Positions 1 to 13,449 of a DNA stretch of 60,000 nucleotides are shown here, piece by piece. The notes beneath the pieces are model-generated. The model was not told the origin of the DNA. It saw nothing but the letters and a program-made list of their open reading frames with translations, and made no database searches. The stretch covers positions 46,249,169-46,309,168 of the forward strand of contig OX485806.1 of the NCBI GenBank assembly GCA_950295325.1. Reading direction: 5' to 3'. The first letter of the stretch is position 1. Each line of letters starts with the position of its first letter. A program made the translations under genes and the position numbers. The DNA is from Polytrichum commune (lineage: Eukaryota > Streptophyta > Polytrichopsida > Polytrichales > Polytrichaceae).

Positions 1-1199
1 GACTTTAATGTGGCTTACATAGCTCTTCAATAAGGCTCAAAGTGTTGTTTTTCTAGCTAACTGAGTAAGGGGCAGACTGAAATGTGGCTTAGTTAGGTCT
101 TACATTAGGCTCAAAGTGTTGTTTTTGTGGCTAACTGAGTAAGGATGCTGACTTAAATGTGGCTTACTTAGCTCTTCAATAAGGCTCAAAGTGTTGATTT
201 TGTGGCTAACTGAGTAAGGGGGTTGACTTAAATGTGGCTTACTTAGCTCTTCAATAAGGCTCAAAGTGTTGTTTTTCTGGCTAACTGAGTAAGGGGCAGA
301 CTGAAATGTGGTTTTGTTAGGTCTTCCATTAGGCTCAAAGTGTTGTTTTTGTGGCTAACTGAGTAAGGATGCTGACTTAAATGTGGCTTACTTAGCTCTT
401 CAATAAGGCTCAAAATGTTGATTTTGTGGCTAACTGAGTAAGGGGGCTGACTTAAATGTGGCTTACTTAGCTCTTCAATAAGGCTCAAAGTGTTGATTTT
501 GTGGCTAACTGAGTAAGGGGGCTGACTTAAATGTGGCTTAGTTAGGTCTTCCATTAGGCTCAAAGTGTTGTTTTTCTGGCTAACTGAGTGAGGGGCAGAC
601 TTGAATGTGGCCTAGTTAGGTCTTCCATTAGGCTCAAAGTGTTGTTTTTCTGGCTAACTGAGTGAGGGGCAGACTTGAATGTGGCCTAGTTAGGTCTTCC
701 ATTATGCTCAAAGTGTTGTTTTTCTGGCTAACTGAGTAAGGGGCAGACTGAAATGTGGTTTTGTTAGGTCTTCCATTAGGCTCAAAGTGTTGTTTTTGTG
801 GCTAACTGAGTAAGGATGCTGACTTAAATGTGGCTTACTTAGCTCTTCAATAAGGCTCAAAATGTTGATTTTGTGGCTAACTGAGTAAGGGGGCTGACTT
901 AAATGTGGCTTACTTAGCTCTTGAATTAGGCTCAAAGTGTTGTTTTTCTGGCTAACTGAGTAAGGGGCAGACTTAAATGTGGCTTAGTTAGGTCTTCCAT
1001 TAGGCTCAAAGTGTTGTTTTTCTGGCTAACTGAGTGAGGGGCAGACTTGAATGTGGCCTAGTTAGGTCTTCCATTAGGCTCAAAGTGTTGTTTTTCTGGC
1101 TAACTGAGTAAGGGGCAGACTGAAATGTGGCTTAGTTAGGTCTTCCATTAGGCTCAAAGTGTTGTTTTTGTGGCTAACTGAGTAAGGATGCTGACTCAA

Positions 1200-1975
1200 A
1201 TGTGGCTTACTTAGCTCTTCAATAAGGCTCAAAGTGTTGTTTTTCTGGCTAACTGAGTAAGGGGCAGACTGAAATGTGGTTTTGTTAGGTCTTCCATTAG
1301 GCTCAAAGTGTTGTTTTTGTGGCTAACTGAGTAAGGATGCTGACTTAAATGTGGCTTACTTAGCTCTTCAATAAGGCTCAAAATGTTGATTTTGTGGCTA
1401 ACTGAGTAAGGGGGTTGACTTAAATGTGGCTTACTTAGCTCTTCAATAAGGCTCAAAGTGTTGATTTTGTGGCTAACTGAGTAAGGGGGCTGACTTAAAT
1501 GTGGCTTACTTAGCTCTTGAATTAGGCTCAAAGTGTTGTTTTTCTGGCTAACTGAGTAAGGGGCAGACTTAAATGTGGCTTAGTTAGGTCTTCCATTAGG
1601 CTCAAAGTGTTGTTTTTCTGGCTAACTGAGTGAGGGGCAGACTTGAATGTGGCCTAGTTAGGTCTTCCATTAGGCTCAAAGTGTTGTTTTTCTGGCTAAC
1701 TGAGTAAGGGGCAGACTTATATGTGGCTTAGTTAGGTCTTCCATTAGGCTCAAAGTGTTGTTTTTGTGGCTAACTGAGTAAGGGGGCTAACTTAAATGTG
1801 GCTTACTTAGCTCTTCAATAAGGCTCAAAGTGTTGATTTTCTGGCTAACTGAGTAAGGGGCAGACTTATATGTGGCTTAGTTAGGTCTTCCATTAGGCTC
1901 AAAGTGTTGTTTTTGTGGCTAACTGAGTAAGGATGCTGACTTAAATGTGGCATACTTGGCTCTTCAATAAGGCTC
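1200..1975. repeat. Segmental duplication (25-unit offset), copy 1
   Basis: Variant order from about 1,200 to 1,975 matches 3,065-3,840 at an offset of 1,865 bp, which is 25 units of 74.6 bp. Shared rare variants include GGCATACTTGGCTC and GGGGGCTAACTTAAATG. A second link joins base 1 to 2,831 (GACTTTAATGTGGCTTACAT in both). The interval is therefore a mosaic of overlapping duplications. Confidence 0.7.
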
Positions 1976-4900
1976 AAAGTGTTGATTTTGTGGCTAACTG
2001 TGTAAGGGGCAGACTGAAATGTGGCTTAGTTAGGTCTTCCATTAGGCTCAAAGTGTTGTTTTTGTGGCTAACTGAGTAAGGATGCTGACTTAAATGTGGC
2101 TTACTTAGCTTTTCAATAAGGCTCAAAGTGTTGATTTTGTGGCTAACTGAGTAAGGGGGCTGACTTAAATGTGGCTTAGTTAGGTCTTGAATTAGGCTCA
2201 AAGTGTTGTTTTTCTGGCTAACTGAGTAAGGGGCAGACTAAAATGTGGCTTAGTTAGGTCTTCCATTAGGCTCAAAGTGTTGTTTTTGTGGCTAACTGAG
2301 TAAGGATGCTGACTTAAATGTGGCTTACTTAGCTCTTCAATAAGGCTCAAAGTGTTGTTTTTCTGGCTACCTGAGTAAGGGGCAGACTTAAATGTGGCTT
2401 AGTTAGGTCTTCCATTAGGCTCAAAGTGTTGTTTTTGTGGCTAACTGAGTAAGGATGCTGACTTAAATGTGGCTTATTTAGCTCTTCAATAAGGCTCAAA
2501 GTGTTGATTTTGTGGCTAACTGAGTAAGGGGGCTGACTTAAATGTGGCTTACTTAGCTCTTCAATAAGGCTCAAAGTGTTGTTTTTCTGGCTAACTGAGT
2601 AAGGGGCAGACTTAAATGTGGTTTTGTTAGGTCTTCCATCAGGCTCAAAGTGTTGTTTTTGTGGCTAACTGAGTAAGGATGCTGACTTAAATGTGGCTTA
2701 CTTAGCTCTTCAATAAGGGTCAAAATGTTGATTTTGTGGCTAACTGAGTAAGGGGGCTGACTTAAATGTGGCTTACTTAGCTCTTCAATAAGGCTCAAAG
2801 TGTTGATTTTGTGGCGAACTGAGTAAGGGGGCTGACTTTAATGTGGCTTACATAGCTCTTCAATAAGGCTCAAAGTGTTGTTTTTCTAGCTAACTGAGTA
2901 AGGGGCAGACTGAAATGTGGCTTAGTTAGGTCTTACATTAGGCTCAAAGTGTTGTTTTTGTGGCTAACTGAGTAAGGATGCTGACTTAAATGTGGCTTAC
3001 TTAGCTCTTCAATAAGGCTCAAAGTGTTGATTTTGTGGCTAACTGAGTAAGGGGGTTGACTTAAATGTGGCTTACTTAGCTCTTCAATAAGGCTCAAAGT
3101 GTTGTTTTTCTGGCTAACTGAGTAAGGGGCAGACTGAAATGTGGTTTTGTTAGGTCTTCCATTAGGCTCAAAGTGTTGTTTTTGTGGCTAACTGAGTAAG
3201 GATGCTGACTTAAATGTGGCTTACTTAGCTCTTCAATAAGGCTCAAAATGTTGATTTTGTGGCTAACTGAGTAAGGGGGTTGACTTAAATGTGGCTTACT
3301 TAGCTCTTCAATAAGGCTCAAAGTGTTGATTTTGTGGCTAACTGAGTAAGGGGGCTGACTTAAATGTGGCTTACTTAGCTCTTGAATTAGGCTCAAAGTG
3401 TTGTTTTTCTGGCTAACTGAGTAAGGGGCAGACTTAAATGTGGCTTAGTTAGGTCTTCCATTAGGCTCAAAGTGTTGTTTTTCTGGCTAACTGAGTGAGG
3501 GGCAGACTTGAATGTGGCCTAGTTAGGTCTTCCATTAGGCTCAAAGTGTTGTTTTTCTGGCTAACTGAGTAAGGGGCAGACTTATATGTGGCTTAGTTAG
3601 GTCTTCCATTAGGCTCAAAGTGTTGTTTTTGTGGCTAACTGAGTAAGGGGGCTAACTTAAATGTGGCTTACTTAGCTCTTCAATAAGGCTCAAAGTGTTG
3701 ATTTTCTGGCTAACTGAGTAAGGGGCAGACTTATATGTGGCTTAGTTAGGTCTTCCATTAGGCTCAAAGTGTTGTTTTTGTGGCTAACTGAGTAAGGATG
3801 CTGACTTAAATGTGGCATACTTGGCTCTTCAATAAGGCTCAAAGTGTTGATTTTGTGGCTAACTGTGTAAGGGGCAGACTGAAATGTGGCTTAGTTAGGT
3901 CTTCCATTAGGCTCAAAGTGTTGTTTTTGTGGCTAACTGAGTAAGGATGCTGACTTAAATGTGGCTTACTTAGCTCTTCAATAAGGCTCAAAGTGTTGGT
4001 TTTGTGGCTAACTGAGTAAGGGGGCTAACTTAAATGTGGCTTACTTAGCTCTTTAATAAGCCTCAAAGTGTTGATTTTGTGGCTAACTGAGTAAGGGGCA
4101 GACTTAAATGTGGCTTAGTTAGGTCTTCCATTAGGCTCAAAGTGTTGTTTTTGTGGCTAACTGAGTAAGGGGGCTGACTTAAATGTGGCTTACTTAGCTC
4201 TTCAATAAGGCTCAAAGTGTTGTTTTTGTGGCTAACTGAGTAAGGGGCAGACTGAAATGTGGCTTAGTTAGGTCTTCCATTAGGCTCAAAGTGTTGTTTT
4301 TGTGGCTAACTGAGTAAGGATGCTGACTTAAATGTGGCTTACTTAGCTCTTCAATAAGGCTCAAAGTGTTGTTTTTCTGGCTAACTGAGTAAGGGGCAGA
4401 CTTAAATGTGGCTTAGTTAGGTCTTCCATTAGGCTCAAAGTGTTGTTTTCCTGGCTAACTGAGTGAGGGGCAGACTTGAATGTGGCTTAGTTAGGTCTTC
4501 CATCAGGCTCAAAGTGTTGTTTTTCTGGCTAACTGAGTAAGGGGCAGACTTGAATGTGGCTTAGTTAGGTCTTCCATTAGGCTCAAAGTGTTGTTTTTGT
4601 GGCTAACTGAGTAAGGATGCTGACTTAAATGTGGCTTACTTAGCTCTTCAATAAGGCTCAAAGTGTTGTTTTTGTGGCTAACTGAGTAAGGGGGCTGACT
4701 TAAATGTGGCTTGGTTAGGTCTTGAATTAGGCTCAAAGTGTTGTTTTTCTGGCTAACTAAGTCAGGGGCAGACTGAAATGTGGCTTAGTTAGGTCTTCCA
4801 TTAGGCTCAGAGTGTTGTTTTTGTGGCTCAGTGAGTAAGGATGCTGACTTAAATGTGGCTTAGTTAGGTCTTCAATAAGGCTCAAAGTGTTGTTTTTCTG

Positions 4901-7900
4901 GCTAACTGAGTAAGGGGCTGACTTAAATGTGGCTTACTTAGCTCTTCAATAAGGCTCAAAGTGTTGTTTTTCTGGGTAACTTAGTAAGGATGCTGACTTA
5001 AATGTGGCTTATATAGCTCTTCAATAAGGCTCAAAGTGTTGATTTTGTGGCTAACTGAGTAAGGGGGCTAACTTAAATGTGGCTTAGTTAGGTCTTGAAT
5101 TAGGCTCAAAGTGTTGTTTTTCTGGCTAACTGAGTAAGGGGCAGACTTAAATGTGGCTTAGTTAGGTCTTCCATTAGGCTCAAAGTGTTGATTTTGTGGC
5201 TAACTGAGTAAGGGGGTTGACTTAAATGTGGCTTACATAGCTCTTCAATAAGGCTCAAAGTGTTGTTTTTCTAGCTAACTGAGTAAGGGGCAGACTGAAA
5301 TGTGGCTTAGTTAGGTCTTACATTAGGCTCAAAGTGTTGTTTTTGTGGCTAACTGAGTAAGGATGCTGACTTAAATGTGGCTTCTGTAGCTCTTCAATAA
5401 GGCTCAAAGTGTTGATTTTGTGGCTAACAGAGTAAGGGGGCTGACTTAAATGTGGCTTACTTAGCTCTTCAATAAGGCTCAAAGTGTTGTTTTTCTGGCT
5501 AACTGAATAAGGGGAAAACTTAAATGTGGCTTAGTTAGGTCTTCCATTAGGCTCAAAGTGTTGTTTTTCTGGCTAACTGAGTAAGGGGGCTGACTTAAAT
5601 GTGGCTTACTTAGCTCTTCAATAAGGCTCAAAGTCTTGTTTTTCTGGCTAACTGACTAAGGGGCAGACTGAAATGTGGCTTGGTTAGGTCTTCCATTAGG
5701 CTCAAAGTGTTGTTTTTGTGGCTAACTGAGTAAGGATGCTGACTTAAATGTGGCTTACTTAGCTCTTCAATAAGGCTCAAAGTGTTGATTTTGTGGCTAA
5801 CTAAGTAAGGGGGCTGATTTAAATGTGGCTTAGTTAGGTCTTCCATTAGGCTCAAAGTGTTGTTTTTGTGGCTAACTGAGTAAGGATGCTGACTTAAATG
5901 TGGCTTACTTAGCTCTTCAATAAGGCTCAAAGTGTTGTTTTTGTGGCTAACTGAGTAAGGGGGCTGACTTAAATGTGGCTTAGTTAGGTCTTCCATTAGG
6001 CTCAAAGTGTTGTTTTTGTGGCTAACTGAGTAAGGATGCTGACTTAAATGTGGCTTACTTAGCTCTTCAATAAGGCTCAAAGTGTTGTTTTTCTGGCTAA
6101 CTGAGTAAGGGGCAGACTTAAATGTGGCTTAGTTAGGTCTTCCATTAGGCTCAAAGTGTTGTTTTTCTGGCTAACTGAGTGAGGGGCAGACTTGAATGTG
6201 GCTTAGTTAGGTCTTCCATTAGGCTCAAAGTGTTGTTTTTCCGGCTAACTGAGTAAGGGGCAGACTTGAATGTGGCTTAGTTAGGTCTTCCATTAGGCTC
6301 AAAGTGTTGTTTCTGTGGCTAACTGAGTAAGGGGGCTGACTTAAATGTGGCTTAGTTAGGTCTTGAATTAGGCTCAAAGTGTTGTTTTTCTCGCTAACTG
6401 AGTAAGGGGCAAACTTGAATGTGGCTTAGTTAGGTCTTCCATTAGGCTCAAAGTGGTGTTTTTGTGGCTAACTGAGTAAGGGGGCTGACTTAAATGTGGC
6501 TTAGTTAGGTCTTGAATTAGGCTCAAAGTGTTGTTTTTCTGGCTAACTAAGTCAGGGGCAGACTGAAATGTGGCTTAGTTAGGTCTTCCATTAGGCTCAA
6601 AGTGTTGTTTTGTTGGCTAAGTGAGTAAGGATGCTGACTTAAATGTGGCTTACTTAGCTCTTCAATAAGGCTCAAAGTGTTGATTTTGTGGCTAACTGAG
6701 TAAGGGGGCTGACTTAAATGTGGCTTAGTTAGGTCTTCCATTAGGCTCAAAGTGTTGTTTTTCTCGCTAACTGAGTAAGGGGCAAACTTGAATGTGGCTT
6801 AGTTAGGTCTTCCATTAGGCTCAAAGTGGTGTTTTTGTGGCTAACTGAGTAAGGGGGCTGACTTAAATGTGGCTTACTTAGCTCTTCAATAAGGCTCAAA
6901 GTGTTGATTTTGTGGCTAACTGAGTAAGGGGGCTGACTTAAATGTGGCTTAGTTAGGTCTTGAATTAGGCTCAAAGTGTTGTTTTTCTGGCTAACTGAGT
7001 AAGGAGGCTGATTTAAATGTGGCTTAGTTAGGTCTTCCATTAGGCTCAAAGTGTTGTTTTTGTGGCTAACTCAGTAAGGATGCTGACTTAAATGTGGCTT
7101 ACTTAGCTTTTCAATAAGGCTCAAAGTGTTGTTTTTCTGGCTAACTGAGTAAGGGGCTGACTTAAATGTGGCTTAGTTAGGTCTTCCATAAGGCTTAAAG
7201 TGTTGTTTTTCTGGCTAACTGGGTAAGGGGCAGACTTGAATGTGGCTTAGTTAGGTCTTCGATTAGGCTCAAAGTGTTGATTTTGTGGCTAACTGAGTAA
7301 CGGGCCTGACTTAAATGTGGCTTAGTTAGGTCTTGAATTAGGCTCAAAGTGTTCTTTTTCTGGCTAACTGAGTAAGGGGGCTGATTTAAATGTGGCTTAG
7401 TTAGGTCTTCCATTAGGGTCAAAGTGTTGTTTTTGTGGCTAACTGAGTAAGGATGCTGACTTAAATGTGGCTTACTTGGCTCTCCAATAAGGCTCAAAGT
7501 GTTGTTTTTGTGGCTAACTGAGTAAGGGGCAGACTGAAATGTGGCTTAGTTAGGTCTTCCATTAGGCTCAAAGTGTTGTTTTTGTGGCTAACTGAGTAAG
7601 GGGGCTGACTTAAATGTGGCTTAGTTAGGTCTTGAATTAGGCTCAAAGTGTTGTTTTTCTGGCTAACTGAGTAAGGGGCAGACTTAAATGTGGCTTAGTT
7701 AGGTCTTCCATTAGGCTCAAAGTGTTGTTTTTGTGGCTAACTGAGTAAGGATGCTGACTTAAATGAGGCTTACTTAGCTCTTCAATAAGGCTCAAAGTGT
7801 TGATTTTGTGGCTAACTGAGTAAGGGGGCTGACTTAAATGTGGCTTAGTTAGGTCTTCCATAAGGCTTAAAGTGTTGTTTTTCTGGCTAACCGGGTAAGG

Positions 7901-10900
7901 GGCAGACTTGAATGTGGCTTAGTTAGGTCTTCCATTAGGCTCAAAGTGTTGATTTTGTGGCTAACTGAGTAAGGGGGCTGACTTAAATGTGGCTTAGTTA
8001 GGTCTTCCATTAGGCTCAAAGTGTTGTTTTTCTGGCTAACTGAGTAAGGATGCTGACTTAAATGAGGCTTACTTAGCTCTTCAATAAGGCTCAAAGTGTT
8101 GTTTTTCTGGCTAGCTGAGTAAGGGGCAGACTGAAATGTGGCTTAGTTAGGTCTTCCATTAGGCTCAAAGTGTTGTTTTGTTGGCTAAGTGAGTAAGGAT
8201 GCTGACTTAAATGTGGCTTACTTAGCTCTTCAATAAGGCTCAAAATGTTGATTTTGTGGCTAACTGAGTAAGGGGGCTGACTAAAATGTGGCTTAGTTAG
8301 GTCTTCCATTAGGCTCAAAGTGTTGTTTTTCTGGCTAACTGGGTAAGGGGCAGACTTGAATGTGGCTTAGTTAGGTCTTCCATTAGGCTCAAAGTGTTGA
8401 TTTTGTGGCTAACTGAGTAAGGGGGCTGACTTAAATGTGGCTTAGTTAGGTCTTGAATTAGGCTCAAAGTGTTGTTTTTCTCGCTAATTGAGTAAGGGGC
8501 AGACTTGAATGTGGCTTAGTTAGGTCTTCCATTAGGCTCAAAGTGGTGTTTTTGTGGCTAACTGAGTAAGGATGCTGACTTAAATGTGGCTTACTTAGCT
8601 CTTCAATAAGGCTCAAAGTGTTGATTTTGTGGCTAACTGAGTAAGGGGCTGACTTAAATGTGGCTTAGTTAGGTCTTCCATTAGGCTCAAAGTGTTGTTT
8701 TTGTGGCTAACTGAGTAAGGATGCTCACTTAAATGTGGCTTACTTAGCTCTTCAATAAGGCTCAAAGTGTTGTTTTTCTGGCTAGCTGAGTAAGGGGCAG
8801 ACTGAAATGTGGCTTAGTTAGGTCTTCCATTAGGCTCAAAGTGTTGTTTTTCTGGCTAGGTGAGTAAGGATGCTGACTTAAATGTGGCTTACTTAGCTCT
8901 TCAATAAGCCTCAAAATGTTGATTTTGTGGCTAACTGAGTAAGGGGGCTGACTTAAATGTGGCTTACTTAGCTCTTCAATAAGGCTCAAAGTGTTGATTT
9001 TGTGGCTAACTGAGTAAGGGGGCTGACTTAAATGTGGCTTACTTAGCTCTTGAATTAGGCTCAAAGTGTTGTTTTTCTGGCTAACTGAGTAAGGGGGCAG
9101 ACTTAAATGTGGCTTAGTTAGGTCTTCCATTAGGCTCAAAGTGTTGTTTTTCTGCCTAACTGAGTAAGGATGCTGACTTAAATGTGGCTTACATAGCTCT
9201 TCAATAAGGCTCAAAGTGTTGATTTTGTGGCTAACTGAGTAAGGGGGCTGACTTAAATGTGGCTTACTTAGCTCTTCAATAAGGCTCAAAGTGTTGATTT
9301 TGTGGCTAACTGAGTAAGGATGCTGACTTAAATGTGGCTTAGTTAGGTCTTCCATTAGGCTCAAAGTGTTGTTTTTGTGGCTAACTGAGTAAGGATGCTG
9401 ACTTAAATGTGCCTTAGTTAGGTCTTCAATAAGGCTCAAAGTGTTGTTTTTCTGGCTAACTGAGTAAGGGGCAGACTGAAATGTGGCTTAGTTAGGTCTT
9501 CCATTAGGCTCAAAGTGTTGATTTTCTGGCTAACTGAGTAAGCGGGCTGACTTAAATGTGGCTTACTTAGCTCTTCCATTAGGCTCAAAGTGTTGTTTTT
9601 GTGGCTAACTGAGTAAGGGGCAGACTTAAATGTGGCTTAGTTAGGTCTTCCATTAGGCTCAAAGTGTTGTTTTTGTGGCTAACAGAGTAAGGATGCTGAC
9701 TTAAATGTGGCTTAGTTAGGTCTTCAATAAGGCTCAAAGTGTTGTTTTTGTGGCTAACTGAGTATGGGGGCTGACTTAAATGTGGCTTAGTTAGGTCTTG
9801 AATTAGGCTCAAAGTGTTGTTTTTCTGGCTAACTGAGTAAGGGGCTGACTTAAATGTGGCTTAGTTAGGTCTGCCATTAGGCTCAAAGTGTTGTTTTTGT
9901 GGCTAACTGAGTAAGGATGCTGACTTAAATGTGGCTTACATAGCTCTTCAATAAGGCTCAAAGTGTTGATTTTGTGGCTAACTGAGTAAGGGGGCTGACT
10001 TAAATGTGGCTTAGTTAGGTCTTCCATTAGGTTCAAAGTGTTGTTTTTGTGGCTAACTGAGTAAGGGGCACACTGAAATGTGGCTTAGTTAGGTCTTCCA
10101 TTAGGCTCAAAGTGTTGTTTTTCTGGCTAACTGAGTAAGGGGCAGACTGAAATGTGGCTTAGTTAGGTCTTCCATTAGGTTCAAAGTGTTGTTTTTGTGG
10201 CTAACTGAGTAAGGATGCTGACTTAAATGTGGCTTAGTTAGGTCTTCAATAAGGCTCAAAGTGTTGTTTTTCTGGCTAACTGAGTAAGGGGCACACTGAA
10301 ATGTGGCTTAGTTAGGTCTGCCATTAGGCTCAAAGTGTTGTTTTTGTGGCTAACTGAGTAAGGATGCTGACTTAAATGTGGCTTAGTTAGGTCTTCAATA
10401 AGGCTCAAAGTGTTGATTTTGTGGCTAACTGAGTAAGGGGGCTGACTTAAATGTGACTTACTTAGCTCTTCAATAAGGCTCAAAGTGTTGTTTTTGTGGC
10501 TAACTGAGTAAGGATGCTGACTTAAATGTGGCTTAGTTAGGTCTTCAATAAGGCTCAAAGTGTTGTTTTTCTGGCTAGCTGAGTAAGGGGCAGACTGAAA
10601 TGTGGCTTAGTTAGGTCTGCCATTAGGCTCAAAGTGTTGTTTTTGTGGCTAACTGAGTAAGGATGCTGACTTAAATGTGGCTTACTTAGCTCTTCAATAA
10701 GGCTCAAAGTGTTGATTTTGTGGCTAACTGAGTAAGGATGCTGACTTAAATGTGGCTTACTTAGCTCTTCAATAAGGCTCAAAGTGTTGATTTTGTGGCT
10801 AACTGAGTAAGGGGGCTGACTTAAATGTGGCTTACTTAGCTCTTCAATAAGGCTCAAAGTGTTGTTTTTCTGGCTAACTGAGTAAGGGGCAGACTGAAAT

Positions 10901-13449
10901 ATGGCTTAGTTAGGTCTTCCATTAGGCTCAAAGTGTTGTTTTTGTGGCTAACTGAGTAAGGGGGCTAACTTAAATGTGGCTTAGTTAGGTCTTCCAGTAG
11001 GCTCAAAGTGTTGATTTTGTGGCTAACTGAGTAAGGATGCTGACTTAAATGTGGCTTACTTGGCTCTTCAATAAGGCTCAAAGTGTTGTTTTTGTGGCTA
11101 ACTGAGTAAGGGGGCTGACTTAAATGTGGCTTAGTTAGGTCTTCAATAAGGCTCAAAGTGTTGATTTTGTGGCTAACTGAGTAAGGGGCTGACTTAAATG
11201 TGGCTTAGTTAGGTCTTGAATTAGGCTCAAAGTGTTGTTTTTCTGGCTAACTAAGTAAGGGGCAGACTGAAATGTGGTTTAGTTAGGTCTTCCATTAGGC
11301 TCAAAGTGTTGTTTTTGTGGCTAACTGAGTATGGGGACTGACTTAAATGTGGCTTAGTTACGTCTTGAATTAGGCTCAAAGTGTTGTTTTTCTGGCTAAC
11401 TGAGTAAGGGGCTGACTTAAATGTGGCTTAGTTAGGTCTGCCATTAGGCTCAAAGTGTTGTTTTTGTGGCTAACTGAGTAAGGATGCTGACTTAAATGTG
11501 GCTTACTTAGCTCTTCAATAAGGCTCAAAGTGTTGTTTTTGTGGCTAACTGAGTAAGGATGCTGACTTAAATGTGGCTTACTTAGCTCTTCAATAAGGCT
11601 CAAAGTGTTGATTTTGTGGCTAACTGAGTAAGGGGGCTGACTTAAATGTGGCTTACTTAGCTCTTCAATAAGGCTCAAAGTGTTGTTTTTCTGGCTAACT
11701 GAGTAAGGGGCAGACTGAAATATGGCTTAGTTAGGTCTTCCATTAGGCTCAAAGTGTTGTTTTTGTGGCTAACTGAGTAAGGGGGCTAACTTAAATGTGG
11801 CTTATTTAGCTCTTCAATAAGGCTCAAAGTGTTGGTTTTCTGGCTAACTGAGTAAGGGGCAGACTGAAATGTGGCTTAGTTAGGTCTTCCATTAGGCTCA
11901 AAGTGTTGTTTTTCTGGCTAACTGAGTAAGGATGCTGACTTAAATGTGGCTTACGTAGCTCTTCAATAAGGCTGAAAGTGTTGATTTTGTGGCTAACTGA
12001 GTAAGGGGCTGACTTAAATGTGGGTTAGTTAGGTCTTGAATTAGGCTCAAAGTGTTGTTTTTCTGGCTAACTGAGTAAGGGGCAGACTTGAATGTGGCTT
12101 AGTTAGGTCTTCCATTAGGCTCAAAGTGTTGTTTTTGTGGCTAACTGAGTAAGGATGCTGATTTAAATGTGGCTTACTTAGCTCTTCAATAAGGCTCAAA
12201 GTGTTGATTTTGTGGCTAACTGAGTAAGGATGCTGACTTAAATGTGGCTTACTTAGCTCTTCAATAAGGCTGAAAGTGTTGTTTTTGTGGCTAACTGAGT
12301 AAGGGGCAGACTTAAATGTGGCTTAGTTAGGTCTTCCATTAGGCTCAAAGTGTTGTTTTTGTGGCTAACTGAGTAAGGGGGCTGACTTAAATGTGGCTTA
12401 GTTAGGTCTTCCAGTAGGCTCAAAGTGTTGATTTTGTGGCTAACTGAGTAAGGATGCTGACTTAAATGTGGCTTACTTGGCTCTTCAATAAGGCTCAAAG
12501 TGTTGTTTTTGTGGCTAACTGAGTAAGGGGGCTGACTTAAATGTGGCTTAGTTAGGTCTTCAATAAGGCTCAAAGTGTTGATTTTGTGGCTAACTGAGTA
12601 AGGGGCTGACTTAAATGTGGCTTAGTTAGGTCTTGAATTAGGCTCAAAGTGTTGTTTTTCTGGCTAACTAAGTAAGGGGCAGACTGAAATGTGGTTTAGT
12701 TAGGTCTTCCATTAGGCTCAAAGTGTTGTTTTTGTGGCTAACTGAGTATGGGGACTGACTTAAATGTGGCTTAGTTACGTCTTGAATTAGGCTCAAAGTG
12801 TTGTTTTTCTGGCTAACTGAGTAAGGGGCACACTGAAATGTGGCTTAGTTAGGTCTGCCATTAGGGTCAAAGTGTTGTTTTTGTGGCTAACTGAGTAAGA
12901 ATGCTGACTTAAATGTGGCTTACTTAGCTCTTCAATAAGGCTCAAAGTGTTGATTTTGTGGCTAACTGAGTAAGGGGCAGACTGAAATGTGGCTTAGTTA
13001 GGTCTTCCATTAGGCTCAAAGTGTTGTTTTTCTGGCTAACTGAGTAAGGATGCTGACTTAAATGTGGCTTACTTAGCTTTTCAATAAGGCTCAAAATGTT
13101 GATTTTGTGGCTAACTGAGTAAGGATGCTGACTTAAATGTGGCTTACTTAGCTCTTCAATAAGGCTCAAAGTGTTGATTTTGTGGCTAACTGAGTAAGGG
13201 GGCTGACTTAAATGTGGCTTAGTTAGGTCTTGAATTAGGCTGAAAGTGTTGTTTTTGTGGCTAACTGAGTAAGGATGCTGACTTAAATGTGGCTTACTTA
13301 GCTCTTCAATAAGGCTCAAAGTGTTGATTTTGTGGCTAACTGAGTAAGGGGGCTGACTTAAATGTGGCTTACTTAGCTCTTCAATAAGGCTCAAAGTGTT
13401 GTTTTTCTGGCTAACTGAGTAAGGGGCAGACTGAAATATGGCTTAGTTA